Below the pieces are notes generated by a model. That model was not told where the DNA came from and searched no databases. It saw only the letters and a list, made by a program, of their open reading frames with translations. 64,000 bases of DNA from Paracyclopina nana. Its lineage: Eukaryota > Arthropoda > Copepoda > Cyclopoida > Cyclopettidae. The position numbers and the translations under genes are program-made. The stretch lies in NCBI GenBank assembly GCA_019096065.1, contig JAGUCH010000003.1:868001-932000 (forward strand), given 5' to 3'. Numbering within the stretch: position 1 is the stretch's first letter; every line of letters starts with the position of its first letter. Positions 34,498 to 46,954 of the stretch are shown in pieces.

Positions 34498-36590
34498 ATG
34501 TTATCCCTTCAAAAAGGTGTTGTTTTGATACTGTTCATCTATTTTGTGTTGATATGGAATGAGCTGTTAGACTTGGAAGATTATTACAAGTCATTAGGTA
34601 AGATCTCCTATGTTTTCATATTTGCTAAAATTACTTTCTTTCATATAAGGGAGTCATCTGCACCAAAAAGTAGAAAGGAGGGATCTTTTAAGAAGAAAAA
34701 ATTCAGTTCTTGATTGGTTTAATGAAACCAATAATGAAAATATGGATGGAAAAAATTTGCTTGTTCCCCCTGACATCAAGTGGATTGATGACTTTGATGC
34801 AGCCAATGATGATGTGCTAAAATTAAGCTGCAAGGAAAAATTTCAAGCAATTAAAAGAACTAAAATAATAATAATTGAGCTTGAAAAGTTAGCCTATGGC
34901 TTTTTGCAGTTAATTTTTGTTGATAATTTAATTAAGAAATATTTTCCTGGCTTTATCTATTTTAGTTCTTTTACAGAAAGTCTTTTGTACCAAAACTTCG
35001 AATTAAGCTGCCCTCTTTTAGACGCACCTTCAAATTTAGAGTGTGAACAAATTGAAGACAACTTTGCCAACTTTTTTAAAGAAGAAAACGTGAAAGAAAG
35101 GCTGAGAAGTTGCTCAAGTTACTTTAAAAAAATAGCTACTGTTTCTGAGGCTGAAGTATACCATGAAAAAAAGGCTATTTTGCTATATTTCCTAACTTAA
35201 TTGTTATTTAGATTACCAAATCAGAAGTGGAATTACCTTTGGCCTTTTCTATCATAACACATGGAAATTTGGGCATTTTAGAGGCAATTTTGGCCTCTAT
35301 CTTTCGGCCTCATAATGCTTACTGTATTTTTGTGGATACAAAAGCGCCGGAAGATTTTTTGGACTCGGTTTCAGACCTAATAAGTTGCTATAAGGCAAAA
35401 TTTCCTGATAGCATCATATTCATTCCGGAAAACAGAATACCCATTTTTTGGAGTGATTTCTCACTGCTGGAAGCAGACCTCATATGCATTGAGCTTTTAC
35501 TTGAGCACCATGCACAATGGAAGTATTACATTAACCAAGCTGGAACAGCCATGCCAACTGTAAGCGAATTTTCTTAAGGATTATATATATTCTTCTAGCT
35601 AAAATAAGGGAATGTCATTAATTATAACAACCTTGAGATTTAGGCTTTGAGGAACTGATAGGTTTTTTAGGATTCAGCAAAAACTTGAAATTTTGGGCTA
35701 TTTTTTATGATATGTTCTAGTTAAACTTTATTATATTTTCCACTGAAAAAGGTCTCAATATGGAAACTGGTTGAAATACTCAAACATCTAAATGGCAAAG
35801 ACAGCATCCGAAGCAGGCCTTTCCCCCAAAAATACATAGACAGAATAAAATTTGTCTACAAATCACCAAATTTGAAGTGAGCTTTTTAGAAGTGAATAGA
35901 AAAACCACAATGACAATCGGTTTCTTTTAGAATAAATTCCAAATCTGGCGTCCAGCAAGATCTCTCCAATAATGAATTGCAAATGAATGATCTGACTCCG
36001 AAAAAAACCTACAAAAAGAAAGAGAAGCCCCCGTTCAATTTAACAATTTTTAAGGTTTTCTAAGACTCTTATTATCAACAATGGAGAGTAATTTTTTTAA
36101 ATGATATTTTATGAAGGGTTTGAAGGAATCTGTAATAAGCCGCAAGTCAGCCGACTTTTTTGTGCATTCTGAAGTTGCGAAATCTTTCAAAAATTGGTGC
36201 AGAGATGTCATTTTTCCTGAGGAAATATTTTTTCAAACATTATGCCGCATTGACCAAGAACTTTACAGAGCTACATCACTAGTTAAGCAAGGTCAGTATA
36301 AGTCATGCTTTGGAATGCAGGCAATAAAACCATAAATAATGTTATTTTTTATAGACAAAAATGAAGCATTGGATATGAACCGTGGACTGTGCATCCGGAG
36401 AACTTTATGGGAAGATACAGTAAAGAAATGCTATGGGAAAATGCGACGATACATCTGCAACGTTTCGATTCTTGATTTTCCAGAGGTTTTCCAGAAAAAA
36501 TGTCTTTTTGTTAACAAATTCAGCTCCACTGTTGATATAGTTGGTCTGGCTTGTCTGCATTATCATGTTGTTAATAGTTCAAACCAATAA
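34498..36590 (+). CDS. Core-2/I-branching beta-1,6-N-acetylglucosaminyltransferase-like (GT14)
   Basis: Seven exons: 34498-34597, 34650-35155, 35212-35559, 35752-35876, 35931-36054, 36117-36291 and 36355-36590, giving 537 residues. It is a type II Golgi protein: a short N-terminus, one hydrophobic anchor (VVLILFIYFVLIW), a stem, then the Branch domain. Family landmarks: LKLSCKEKFQAIK, LPLAFSIITHGNLGILEAIL, YCIFVDTKAPEDF, WSDFSLLEADLICIELLL and WKYYINQAGTAMPT. The later exons match the SAYFVVSREYV and WAQDTYSPDE regions of the family. GT14 branching enzymes add GlcNAc in beta-1,6 linkage to O-glycan cores or poly-LacNAc. The exact acceptor cannot be inferred. The gene is A/T-rich and stands next to repeat-dense DNA but is intact. 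Confidence 0.88.
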
Positions 36591-37682
36591 TAAAAATTCA
36601 TTATTCAAATATATGTCATGCTACTCCTCTTGCCTGAAAAGGGTGAAAACTTCAAAAAATGCTGAAAAAAGTTTTTCTTAATGATGCACTTGATGTTCTA
36701 TAAAATATCGATCGACAAAGTGTTGAAATCGGTTTTTATGTGAATATGAAAAACTGAATATTGGGCTTTGCTCACGGAGGCTCTGGTAGTAATGATTTTT
36801 GCCGCCAGGAGGATCTATTTCCACCCGCCCCGCTACTAGCCCCGATCTAAAAATATTGAACCTCCGATCAATTTTAAAAGCATCCAGATTTGATATATTT
36901 CAACTACTTCACTAATATTTCAGTCTTCTAATTTTTGAAAAGCAAGTTTTAATCTTGTTTTGTAGTCATTTTAAGGGCAAATTCAGTTATAATTGCATGC
37001 GTTGTAGGGCCATTTGCCCAAGAAAATCCAGCTTGATACACGGTGGAGCTATCTGGAAAGGGCAGAAAATCGCGACTTTCTTGACAAAAACGCCAAATAT
37101 TTCGTTTTTTAAAGTCAAAAAGCCAAATGATAACGATTATGCGACGAACTAGTTTAAGCGACTTTGAAAAAGAATCGGAGGTTACTTCTAATGCCATCTT
37201 TTTTACATTATTCGGAAAAATGTAACTACACCGTGAGCAAAGCCCAATTGATAGTGAATTAATCTTTTTTCGATTTGTCGAATAATTTTAAGCAACTCCG
37301 ATGCCTTTTACAGAAATATGGAAATGTGTGCAGAGTCCATACAAGTGTTTGAGGCCATGATGGAAGATTGTGGATGAAGTAAGGAATGTCCAACATTAAA
37401 CCTAGCAAGCAACATGAATGTTGAATTGGAATTTGGACTGCCATTTTAAATTGCCAAGAATGAGATAAGCGTTCAAGTGAGTGGAGCCAATAACTTGACA
37501 AAGTGGACGAATTTGAAAACAATAATTGGGTAAACACAAATTCATCAAGGTCAATAATAATTGTAGCCAAGTTTGGCAGGATCATCTTTATACCAAAACA
37601 TCATGATGACTTGGACAATTATGCAGCATTGATGCAATACAAACTTAATGCTGAGCTGGCATGAAAAAAAAATGTATAGTGC
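36591..37682. other. Convergent intergenic region with a MITE
   Basis: This holds the 3' sequences of the GT14 gene and C1QBP. Apart from the inverted-repeat element at 36760-37248, I see only A/T-rich unique DNA with no convincing gene. Confidence 0.5.
36760..37248. repeat. 489-bp inverted-repeat element
   Basis: The 18-bp ends ATTGGGCTTTGCTCACGG and CCGTGAGCAAAGCCCAAT are perfect inverted copies. A second inverted pair (AACCTCCGAT / ATCGGAGGTT) lies further in. There is no coding frame and no clear target duplication. Confidence 0.65.
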
Positions 37683-38532
37683 TTATTTGGCAAACTTCTG
37701 AAGATCCTCCAACATCTGGATGTACAAGCTGTGTTCATAAGCCGAGCAGTAGTCGGAAAGCTTCTCCACAAAGCTCTTGTCGATTCCTCGCTCTTCCAGC
37801 ATATTCATGAACAAATCATAGAGGTATCCATCCAGAATGTCCCCTGCGACTGCATACTTTTTCTCGGACCAATTTTCCCCCTCAAACATGGTGACTTCGT
37901 CAATTGTGAAAGCGTCGTCAATCTGCTCTTCATCCTGAGATCCTTGGCCTTGTTCATCGCTGTAGATGTACGAGCACGAAAAGGACAAAGTTTTGCCGTC
38001 ACTTTTGACAATGTCCACCTCGAAGTTGGGCCTCGACTTCATCTCAGGAGCTTCTTGGCTGCCGTCATCAGGCTCGGCACTGTCTACTGTGTGGTTCACA
38101 TTCAGTTGAACGACAACCCTGCAAATTGAAAATTAAATCATGATTCGCTAAAAGAAGCCAATGTCATTGTTCTTTTACTTTTCACTTCCAATAGTTTTGG
38201 TGAATGTGAGGTCAGCACCTTCCTTCTTCACCTCAAATCCAGGAATATCAAGGGCCCTCTTTTGGTTGCCTTTTTCAGCTGCAATTTCCTCAGCAAGGAA
38301 AGAAGCCAGCTCAGAGTCAGCTGAACAATGAATAAAATTGAAGATTTGGCCTTAATTGTTTTCATGGCTTTTAAAACTCACTTTTTGAAGCTAACGTTCT
38401 CACTGGCATAGTCATCAGTTGTGGCATTTTGGAGACCGTGGGCATCACGAGGGAGCTCACTTTAGAGGCAACCTTGGACGAATGGTGAACATTCATCAGG
38501 CAAATTCTGCCGATATTTCTGAGTGATGACAT
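37683..38532 (-). CDS. C1QBP: C1q-binding protein / p32, mitochondrial matrix (MAM33 family)
   Basis: Exons on the minus strand are 38532-38382, 38320-38179 and 38118-37683, giving 242 residues. p32 is an acidic doughnut-shaped trimer of the mitochondrial matrix, needed for mitochondrial translation and ribosome function. Exon 1 encodes a basic, Ser-rich presequence with no acidic residue (start ATG 38532). Mature landmarks: ELASFLAEEIAAEK, RPNFEVDIVKSDGKTLSFSC, acidic loops, and the C-terminal helices GYLYDLFMNMLEERGID and YEHSLYIQMLEDLQKF. Introns are 59-61 bp. It is divergent from COQ5, which also encodes a mitochondrial matrix protein. Confidence 0.93.
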
Positions 38533-38918
38533 GATTCCAAATATCTGTAACTTTCTGCAAATGGCCAAATGCCCGCAGTCTTGGCTCTGATGTTCCTTGC
38601 CGCAAAATGTAAATAAACAACAGTAAAGTGATAAATAAAAAAGTGTGATATAGAGTGAAACTTTTGCTTTGAGATCTTCTGAACAGTTGTTGTGTTGTAT
38701 CAGGAATTGAGCTACTCTTGCGTAAGCTACTCTCAAAAGTAAACAAAGATCTAAGCGCTCTCAATAAAAATTTCGCCAAATCACTTGGTGAAACGCCAGA
38801 ATAGTTAACTGAACAAGTATTTCGAGTGTGTAGACTTTTTTGAGCCAAATTCACCTTTCAATTTAATCTGAAAAGTTCAAAAGAATTGAAAGTTTGTGTT
38901 TCATTGTAGTGAGTAGCC
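38533..38918. promoter_or_regulatory. Shared divergent promoter region C1QBP / COQ5
   Basis: This is 386 bp between the two start codons. No TATA box is obvious, and I cannot pick out specific factor sites by eye. Confidence 0.5.
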
Positions 38919-39835
38919 ATGGCCTCGATTCGCCCTCATTTGTCACTGTTGAGGCCTCTAGCAAAGTTTTGGTCGAGGAGCTCGATAAAAATGATTTCAA
39001 CCACACCTGTGGCAAGGGAAAATATGTACTCAAACGAGAAGAAAACCCATTTTGGATATCGTGATGATGTGTCTGAAAGGGAGAAAAAGGAGAAGGTTCT
39101 CAGTGTGTTTGACAGCGTAGCAGAGTCCTATGACAAAATGAACGATGCCATGAGCCTGGGTGTGCATCGCTTGTGGAAAGACTATTTTGTCAACACCCTA
39201 GACCCGCCCAAAGATCTGAAGCTTCTTGATGTGGCTGGAGGAACAGGTGACATATCCCACAAAATGTCAAGCTATTCATAGTCATGTCTTTTCATTTATT
39301 AGGCGATATCGCATTCAGAGTGCTTGAGCGGCTTGGGCCTTCCGGACATGTGACCATATGTGACATCAACTCGTCCATGTTGGAAGTGGGGAAAAAGCGA
39401 GCATTGGGCAAATTTTCCAATTCCCAAGTCGATTGGGTGGTGGGAGATGCCCAGCTTTTGGAGTTTCCTGACAACTCCTTTGATGCTTATACTATAGCGT
39501 TTGGCATACGGAATGTCGTTGACATTCCAAAGGCTTTGAAGGAGGCCCACAGGGTTCTCCGGCCAGGTGGCCGATTTTTGTGCCTTGAATTCAGCCACGT
39601 GGAGAACCCGATCATTGAGCAGATCTATGACATCTACTCGTTTCAGTGCATTCCGCCCATGGGCAAAGTTTTGGCTGGTGACTGGGACTCTTATCAGTAC
39701 CTAGTGGAGAGCATAAGGCGATTTCCTACTCAAGAAGTGTTTGCCTCAATGATCAGAGATGCGGGTTTCAGATGTGTGACTGTTGACAACTTGTCATTTG
39801 GCGTGTCTGCAATTCATTCTGGATTTAAGATCTAG
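38919..39835 (+). CDS. COQ5: 2-methoxy-6-polyprenyl-1,4-benzoquinol methylase, mitochondrial
   Basis: Exons are 38919-39246 and 39303-39835, giving 286 residues. COQ5 is the SAM-dependent C-methyltransferase of ubiquinone biosynthesis, acting in the matrix-side CoQ complex. It has a basic, Ser-rich mitochondrial presequence (about the first 30 residues), then [37 protein letters not shown], and the SAM-binding motif [14 protein letters not shown] split by the intron. The ubiE/COQ5 signatures [20 protein letters not shown] and [13 protein letters not shown] follow. Its length and motifs match the family. Confidence 0.96.
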
Positions 39836-40223
39836 TGCCGAAATATAACAAACAATGTTTCTATTTTTCACACATTATGCTTACATTGTCATCGCACATA
39901 TGTACTACATTTCCTTGCCGTAAGTACGTTCGCAGATATCAATCAAGCCAACTGTGCTGTTTTTACGAGCTACATTAGCAGAAAAACCAGTAGAAAGCCA
40001 CACCAACAGTAGAATCTTCCAGATAATGCTTTCTAAGGTATCATGAAGGCAAGACAGCTCTTAGAATGATATAATTTTATTATTCACTGTTATTATTTTA
40101 ACTTCATTCAGAATGGTGGGAAACTGCCGAACGGAATGGGAATGCGCAACTGAACAGTCATGGGGTTAGTTTTAGCGTGTGTACTGGGATGACAAAAAAT
40201 GCAAATTAAGATCTCGGTTTGCT
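39836..40223. other. Convergent 3' region COQ5 / DYNLL1
   Basis: This is 388 bp of 3' UTR-like A/T-rich DNA with no gene or repeat that I can see. Confidence 0.4.
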
Positions 40224-41521
<1,298 letters not shown>

Positions 41522-42382
41522 ATGCCGTCAAACGAAACTCGCATTTATGTCGGAAACCTTCCTCCCGATATTCGCTCCAAGGATATCGAGGACTTGTTCT
41601 ACAAATACGGCAAAATAGTGTTTATTGACCTCAAGAACCGGCGTGGACCACCTTTTGCTTTTGTCGAGTTTGAGGACCCTCGTGATGCAGATGACGCCGT
41701 GTATGCCCGAGACGGATACGACTACGACGGCTACAAGCTCAGGGTCGAGTTTCCTCGCGGAGGAGGCGGAAGCTTTCGAGGCAGCCGAAGTGGAGGTCGA
41801 GGTGATAGTGGAAGCAGCTCTCGTCAAGGAGGCCGAGGTCCTCCAGCCAGACGTTCGCAATATCGAGTGGTCGTCTCAGGTACAAGCTTAAAAATTGACC
41901 ACTGTTGCCACTGATCTATTTCCTTTGGTTTAGGACTGCCTCCCACTGGAAGCTGGCAGGATTTAAAAGATCATATGCGAGAAGCCGGAGATGTTTGCTT
42001 TGCCGATGTCTACAAAGATGGAACTGGCGTGTGCGAGTACGTGCGCTATGAGGACATGAAATATGCGTTGAAAAAGCTAGATGATTCCAAGTTTCGGTCT
42101 CACGAGGTGAGCTTCATTCCACTCGTCTTTCTGGGGCTCTAGCTCATGTTTGTCGTATTTCAGGGTGAAACCTCGTACGTACGAGTTAAGGAGGATTTGT
42201 CGAGCGGCAGCGGCGGAGCAAGAGACTCTCGTTCTAGAAGTCGCTCTCGCTCCAGGTCTCGATCCCGGTCAAAGTCGCGTGGATCTCCCACGTATTCTCC
42301 AGTGAGGGATCGTCGCAGCCGCACCAAGTCGAAATCCAAGTCTCGCTCCAAGTCGATGTCACGGTCACGATCCAGATCATAA
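41522..42382 (+). CDS. SRSF1: Serine/arginine-rich splicing factor 1 (SF2/ASF)
   Basis: Exons are 41522-41879, 41934-42106 and 42164-42382, giving 249 residues (human 248). It is an essential splicing factor that binds exonic enhancers and promotes 5' splice-site selection. RRM1 covers residues 6-80 ([27 protein letters not shown]). A Gly/Arg/Ser linker follows, then a pseudo-RRM2 with the invariant SWQDLKDH (spread over the intron after VVVSG) and a C-terminal RS domain. The ATG at 41522 starts [12 protein letters not shown]. The frame is open a little upstream, but only with a TTG. Confidence 0.95.
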
Positions 42383-43074
42383 ATGCGATCATATCCTCCA
42401 ATTTTGGGCATTTTTCACCTTGAAAAAATTTAAATTTCAAATCATCTTTTTCTCTTTCTTTCTGTAAAGACAAACTCCTCCACCAATCACATCTGCAGCT
42501 GATCACTGAAGGGAAGATCACAAGCACTGAAGATAAGGATTAGGACAGGATCCCGTGACCGAGGGTAAATAATCAATAAATGACCTGGCTAGCTGCACTA
42601 GCATTAGTATGATTTCGATGAAACCTTCCTGCATGACAATTCTGTTTTCCCTCTTCTTATGTTAAGTTTCGAATGATGTTGTTTAAAATGCATTTTCTCT
42701 CTTGTTGTTTCAAGATCAAAAAGGATCAGCAGGATTCAGTCAGGATAAGGGATTCTTCTGTCCGGACCTAGGATTTAACAGGAACTGAATCCGGTAAAAA
42801 AAATCATCTTTTCTCTCTTAAAACCATGCAGCAGGAACAATGGTGGTTCTACTTACTGCTACTAGCTTGCTCTTCTTAAACAGTTTTTTTAACCCGATTT
42901 TCGTTTGCTGATTCCGGATAAGGACAGGATTTTCACGAATCTACTCACAACAGGAGAGGAAATTCAAAAAAGGTACTGCTTTCACGCTATCAGCATCCTT
43001 GTAGTTAAGCAAAATCATGATGAAACTAACTTCATAGCTTTTGTCAACAATGGTAATAAACGAACCGCCACTCT
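42383..43074. other. SRSF1 3' region and POLR1B 3' flank
   Basis: An AATAAA at 42575-42580 could end SRSF1 transcripts. The words GATAAGGA...GGACAGGAT recur at about 42531-42553 and 42916-42936, with a related CAGGATAAGG near 42743. No coding sequence was recognised. Confidence 0.4.
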
Positions 43075-46000
43075 TTATTCATACTTGGTTTCCACTTTGA
43101 TCTTGATGTTGACAGCCGCTAGTTGTGACACTAGATGCAGAAACACGTAGGGAACAGACAAGTCTCTCACGGTTGAGCTGCCGTCCTGGCAAACCACGCA
43201 CTCTGCTTTCAGCTCACGGTAACGATTTGCGGCCATGGCACTCTGAACAGCATTTTTGCTAGTAGGAAAAGCCACCCTTGGGCTCAATAAGCTTCCACAC
43301 TTGATGCACACTTTCACTCTCGTTTTGTCTGATCCGTGGAACAGCCGATCCTGGAGCAAAAATATTGATCCGTGTGACAAGAGACAATCTCGCTCCATCT
43401 CCCCAAAACGAACTCCTCCTCCTCTCCTTCGTCCTAACATTTAAAGAAGAAATATTTTAGAAAAAGCCATAGCTCAATCAAGGCATGTTTAGTACCTTTG
43501 ATGGGTTGCCTCGTCACCATGTCCACGGGCCCCTGACTCCTGACCTGGAACTTGTCACTGACCATGTGACGCAGACGTTGGTAGTGAATGACGCCAAAGA
43601 AGATGTCGGCAGTCATAGGGATCCCGTCGGTGCCAGAGTACAAAAGTTCAGTGCCATAATAGTTGTAGCCAGCAGCTTCCAATTGTTGGCCGAAATAGTC
43701 AATTGCATCGTTGTCCTTGAGGTCATCCGACCCGAATCTGAAAGGCGTGGCGTCATGCACAATGCCATGCAGGGCTCCGGACTTGCCAGCCATGTTTTCG
43801 CACATCATGGCAATTGTCATCCGAGAGGGGAATCCGTGAGGGTTGAACACAATGTCAGGGACAAGGCCACTCTCCGTCCAAGGCAAATCCTCAGTGGGCC
43901 ATTGCTGACTGCAAATGCCCTTTTGGCCAGCCCTGGAAGCGAATTTGTCACCTATGTTTGGCGACCTCTGGATCCTCAAGCCAATGTTGACTCGATTCAA
44001 GACTCCGGTTCCGGTGTCATTGCCACAGAGCTTGATGTTGTCCACAAAGGCCACCTCAGAGCCTTCATACTTTTTGATCACATAAGTGGCCTCAGCATCG
44101 TTTCTGTAGCAGTAAAAAGGGTCACCATTGGTCAGCCTCGTTCCAGGATAGGGGAGACCATCCGCATCGACGAAAGCCTCCAAAAATGGTTTCTTCGGAT
44201 CGCGTTCAAACACCAAATCGCATTGATCTCTCTCGGATGGATTTCGCGGCTTGCGACCTCCGGACACTGTGAAGAGGTCCACAAAATAGGACTTGTACAC
44301 TGTACCATAAGCGAATCCTCGCTCAAGGGAAGCCCTGTTTATGATCATGGCGTCCTCCATGTCATAGCCTGTGTAGGAGATGACAGCCACAACAGCATTG
44401 GTGCCCATGGCATAGTCATCGAGCTCAATGGCATCATAATGGCTGGGCCTGAACAATGGGGATTCGGGCGTTTGCAGACGGTACATTTTGGTCTCGGAAT
44501 TGATGTGCCAAGTGTGGGTTGGCGTGGCCAAGGTTTGCTTCCCCATTTGGCACTGGTACATATTCCTGGGGCTCTGGTTGAAGTCAGGCAAAGGGATTGT
44601 CCTAGCCAAATTGCTGAGGAACGCACTCCTGTTCAACTCCTTGTGGGTCGGGTTCATTTTGAGGTCCTCGTCATCCCAATTCGAAATGATGATGTCGAGG
44701 TAGACTTGCTCCAAAGTGCCAATCCATTCGACAGTGTTGAGAGCAAGGTTGAGCACTGGTCGCATCATCCTTGAGGCTCCCGAGAAAATGTACAACCCTG
44801 GATATTGGCCATTGACCCTCCTTGGAATATAGGCCAGCTCAGTCATGGGACTGATTCTCGAGTCGTTGGGATTCACCTTGATGGTCCTCAACTTTTTCAC
44901 TTTTGAGTCCATCTCTTCCGACTTGAAGTAGCCCAACAACTTTCCATCCAACATGACAGGGAAGGCAGTCGATGGAACCTTTCCCCTGACAGGAATCATG
45001 TTGAGATCGCCGAGTGCCTGTGGAATCCTGGACGAGTCTTCTGGCTCTGTGGTGACAAACACACTCATAGTGAGATGATTGAGGAGTCCACACGGTGCCC
45101 CATCAGGAGTGTGAACTGGACAGACAAAGCCCCAGGCATCAGGAAGTAGAGCCCTAACCTCAGTGGTTCTCATTTCTTGGAAGAATGATCCCCTGTGAAT
45201 GGCCCTGAAGTGAGACATGTAGCGCATTCGATTGATGTTTTCAGCCATGATGGTCAAGCCCTTGTTCTGCATTAGGCCCAAACCGGAAACACTGGGAAGG
45301 TTGCCAGTGCCGAGGAAATTGTCAAACATCCGCTCTAACGTTAGAGTCTGGGTGAGACACATTGCCATGGTGGGTGGATTCAAGTCAAATGAATTGCTCG
45401 ACAATTTGGCCTTTTTCAGAATGGCAGCTTTCAATGTCAGCAGCCATGTCTCCAACTTTTCCTTCAAAAGTTGCAAGTAGAGGTGGCCACCGAGGACAAT
45501 TTCATGCATCATGAGGCAATCCACCCCTTCGACAATGCACTTGTCTTGCACAAGCAAAAACAGTTTCTTGACCATGAAGCAAATCAGGTTGAATTTGTCT
45601 TCCTTGTTGTTCAGGTGAACAAGGACGGATTTGCGCATCAAAAAGTTGCAAATGTCAGTGTTGTCATACCTTTCAGGCACCATATACTTGACACGTTCTC
45701 GGAAGCTTTGCCCAATGTAATCTCGAATCTGCTCTGGCGAAAAAAGACCCTCTTCTTGGGGCTCACCAAGCATGTTCTTCAGACAACCACGATAATAATG
45801 ATCCTCGGGGTCAGTGCCTGCGCACAACTGTTCATAGATATATGCATCTGACCGGTTGGACAAGCACTTGAGCACCATGACAACAGGAATGAAAAACAGC
45901 TCCCTGCCCACGTTGAACATGAACTTGGCCGTGCCAGTGGTGACAAAGTGAATGACATTCTTCACCGTGGTCAAGTCCGGCTTGCAGCAATCAATCGCCA

Positions 46001-46691
46001 CTCCCAAATCAGAAAAGTTCTTGCCTCTGTTTTTCCACGAAGGGCGTTGCATGGCCACAGGATAGTTCCTTCTTGTCGTTTGGAGCATTCGTAGCATTCT
46101 TTCGTGGCCGCCAACTACAAAGTATCCTCCCCATTCCGACTCCTGCTCACCTCTTGATATCAACTCCTCGGGGCTTAGACCGTTCAAATGGCAAGCATTG
46201 GACCTCAGCATGATCGGCAGATTGCCGAGGATTTTCTCAATGGCTGGCTGAGTGACACCATTGATGGAGAATGATGCCTTGACAATGCAGCGTCCTTTAT
46301 AAGTTATTCCACGTTGCCTGGCCTCTGCGGGGAACACTCGCACGTCCATCACGCCCACCGAGCCGGGTGGCACAGAAGGAGGCAGAATTCGGCAGTCATC
46401 TATTTTCAAGGTGATGGTTTGGCTGCCACATTCAGGGGGTAGATTGAACTCAAGCTCGTCAATGTCTGCCACAGCATAATCCAGACCTTTCTCGAGCATA
46501 TAATTGAATGATCCGACATGTGGAGCGCCTAAGGATTGCAGAAGGATGTTGTGCTCCTTCTTGGGCTCGCCAAAATTATTGGTGAGGTTGCTCAAGTTTG
46601 GCTTCGATTTGTGGATATTGGAGGCAAGAATTTCACAGTGGGCCAACTGATCGGCAAGAGAAGTGCCACTGTCCTTCTTTTTAGGCGACAT
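43075..46691 (-). CDS. POLR1B: DNA-directed RNA polymerase I second-largest subunit
   Basis: Exons on the minus strand are 46691-43496 and 43433-43075, giving 1,184 residues. It is the catalytic beta-like subunit of RNA polymerase I, which makes rRNA in the nucleolus. Family order is complete: protrusion and lobe (GGYFVVGGHERMLRMLQ, QRPSWKNRGKNFSDLGVAI), fork and external regions (RAIHRGSFFQEMRTTEVRAL, PVHTPDGAPCGLLNHLT), hybrid-binding region (GYDMEDAMIINRASLERGFA, GDKFASRAGQKGICSQQWP), the anchor (GGVRFGEMERDCLLSHG) and the C-terminal zinc ribbon (CIKCG...CVVC). The start is ATG 46691 (MSPKKKDSG). The frame is open upstream without another ATG. It is head to head with PDPR, 263 bp apart. 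Confidence 0.96.
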
Positions 46692-46954
46692 CTTCCAAAT
46701 CTCACAAGTTTTAGTAGCACGTTTTTCCCGCAAGCATCTGCATGCCTTTTTGTTATTGTTTTGGTTCGAAAAACAGAGTGACTAGATATTTTTTGGTAAA
46801 TTGCCGCATTTAGCGAACAATTTAGAAGAGCTTTGGCGACTTTCAAATCGAAAAATCTTGAAGCTGCGTGGGCTGTCATTTTGCGAAAAATAATTTTCTC
46901 GTCAAAGTGTCGAGGCGCTTTCTCTCCATAATGTCGGTCAAATAAGCTGCAAAG
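46692..46954. promoter_or_regulatory. Bidirectional promoter region POLR1B / PDPR
   Basis: This 263-bp gap between divergent start codons must contain both transcription starts. I see no TATA box. Confidence 0.5.

Noticed and set aside
43485-44774. 429-codon open frame on the plus strand opposite POLR1B
   Set aside because: It is the complement of a strongly conserved RNA polymerase exon and encodes nothing recognisable; its openness follows from the codon use of the real gene.
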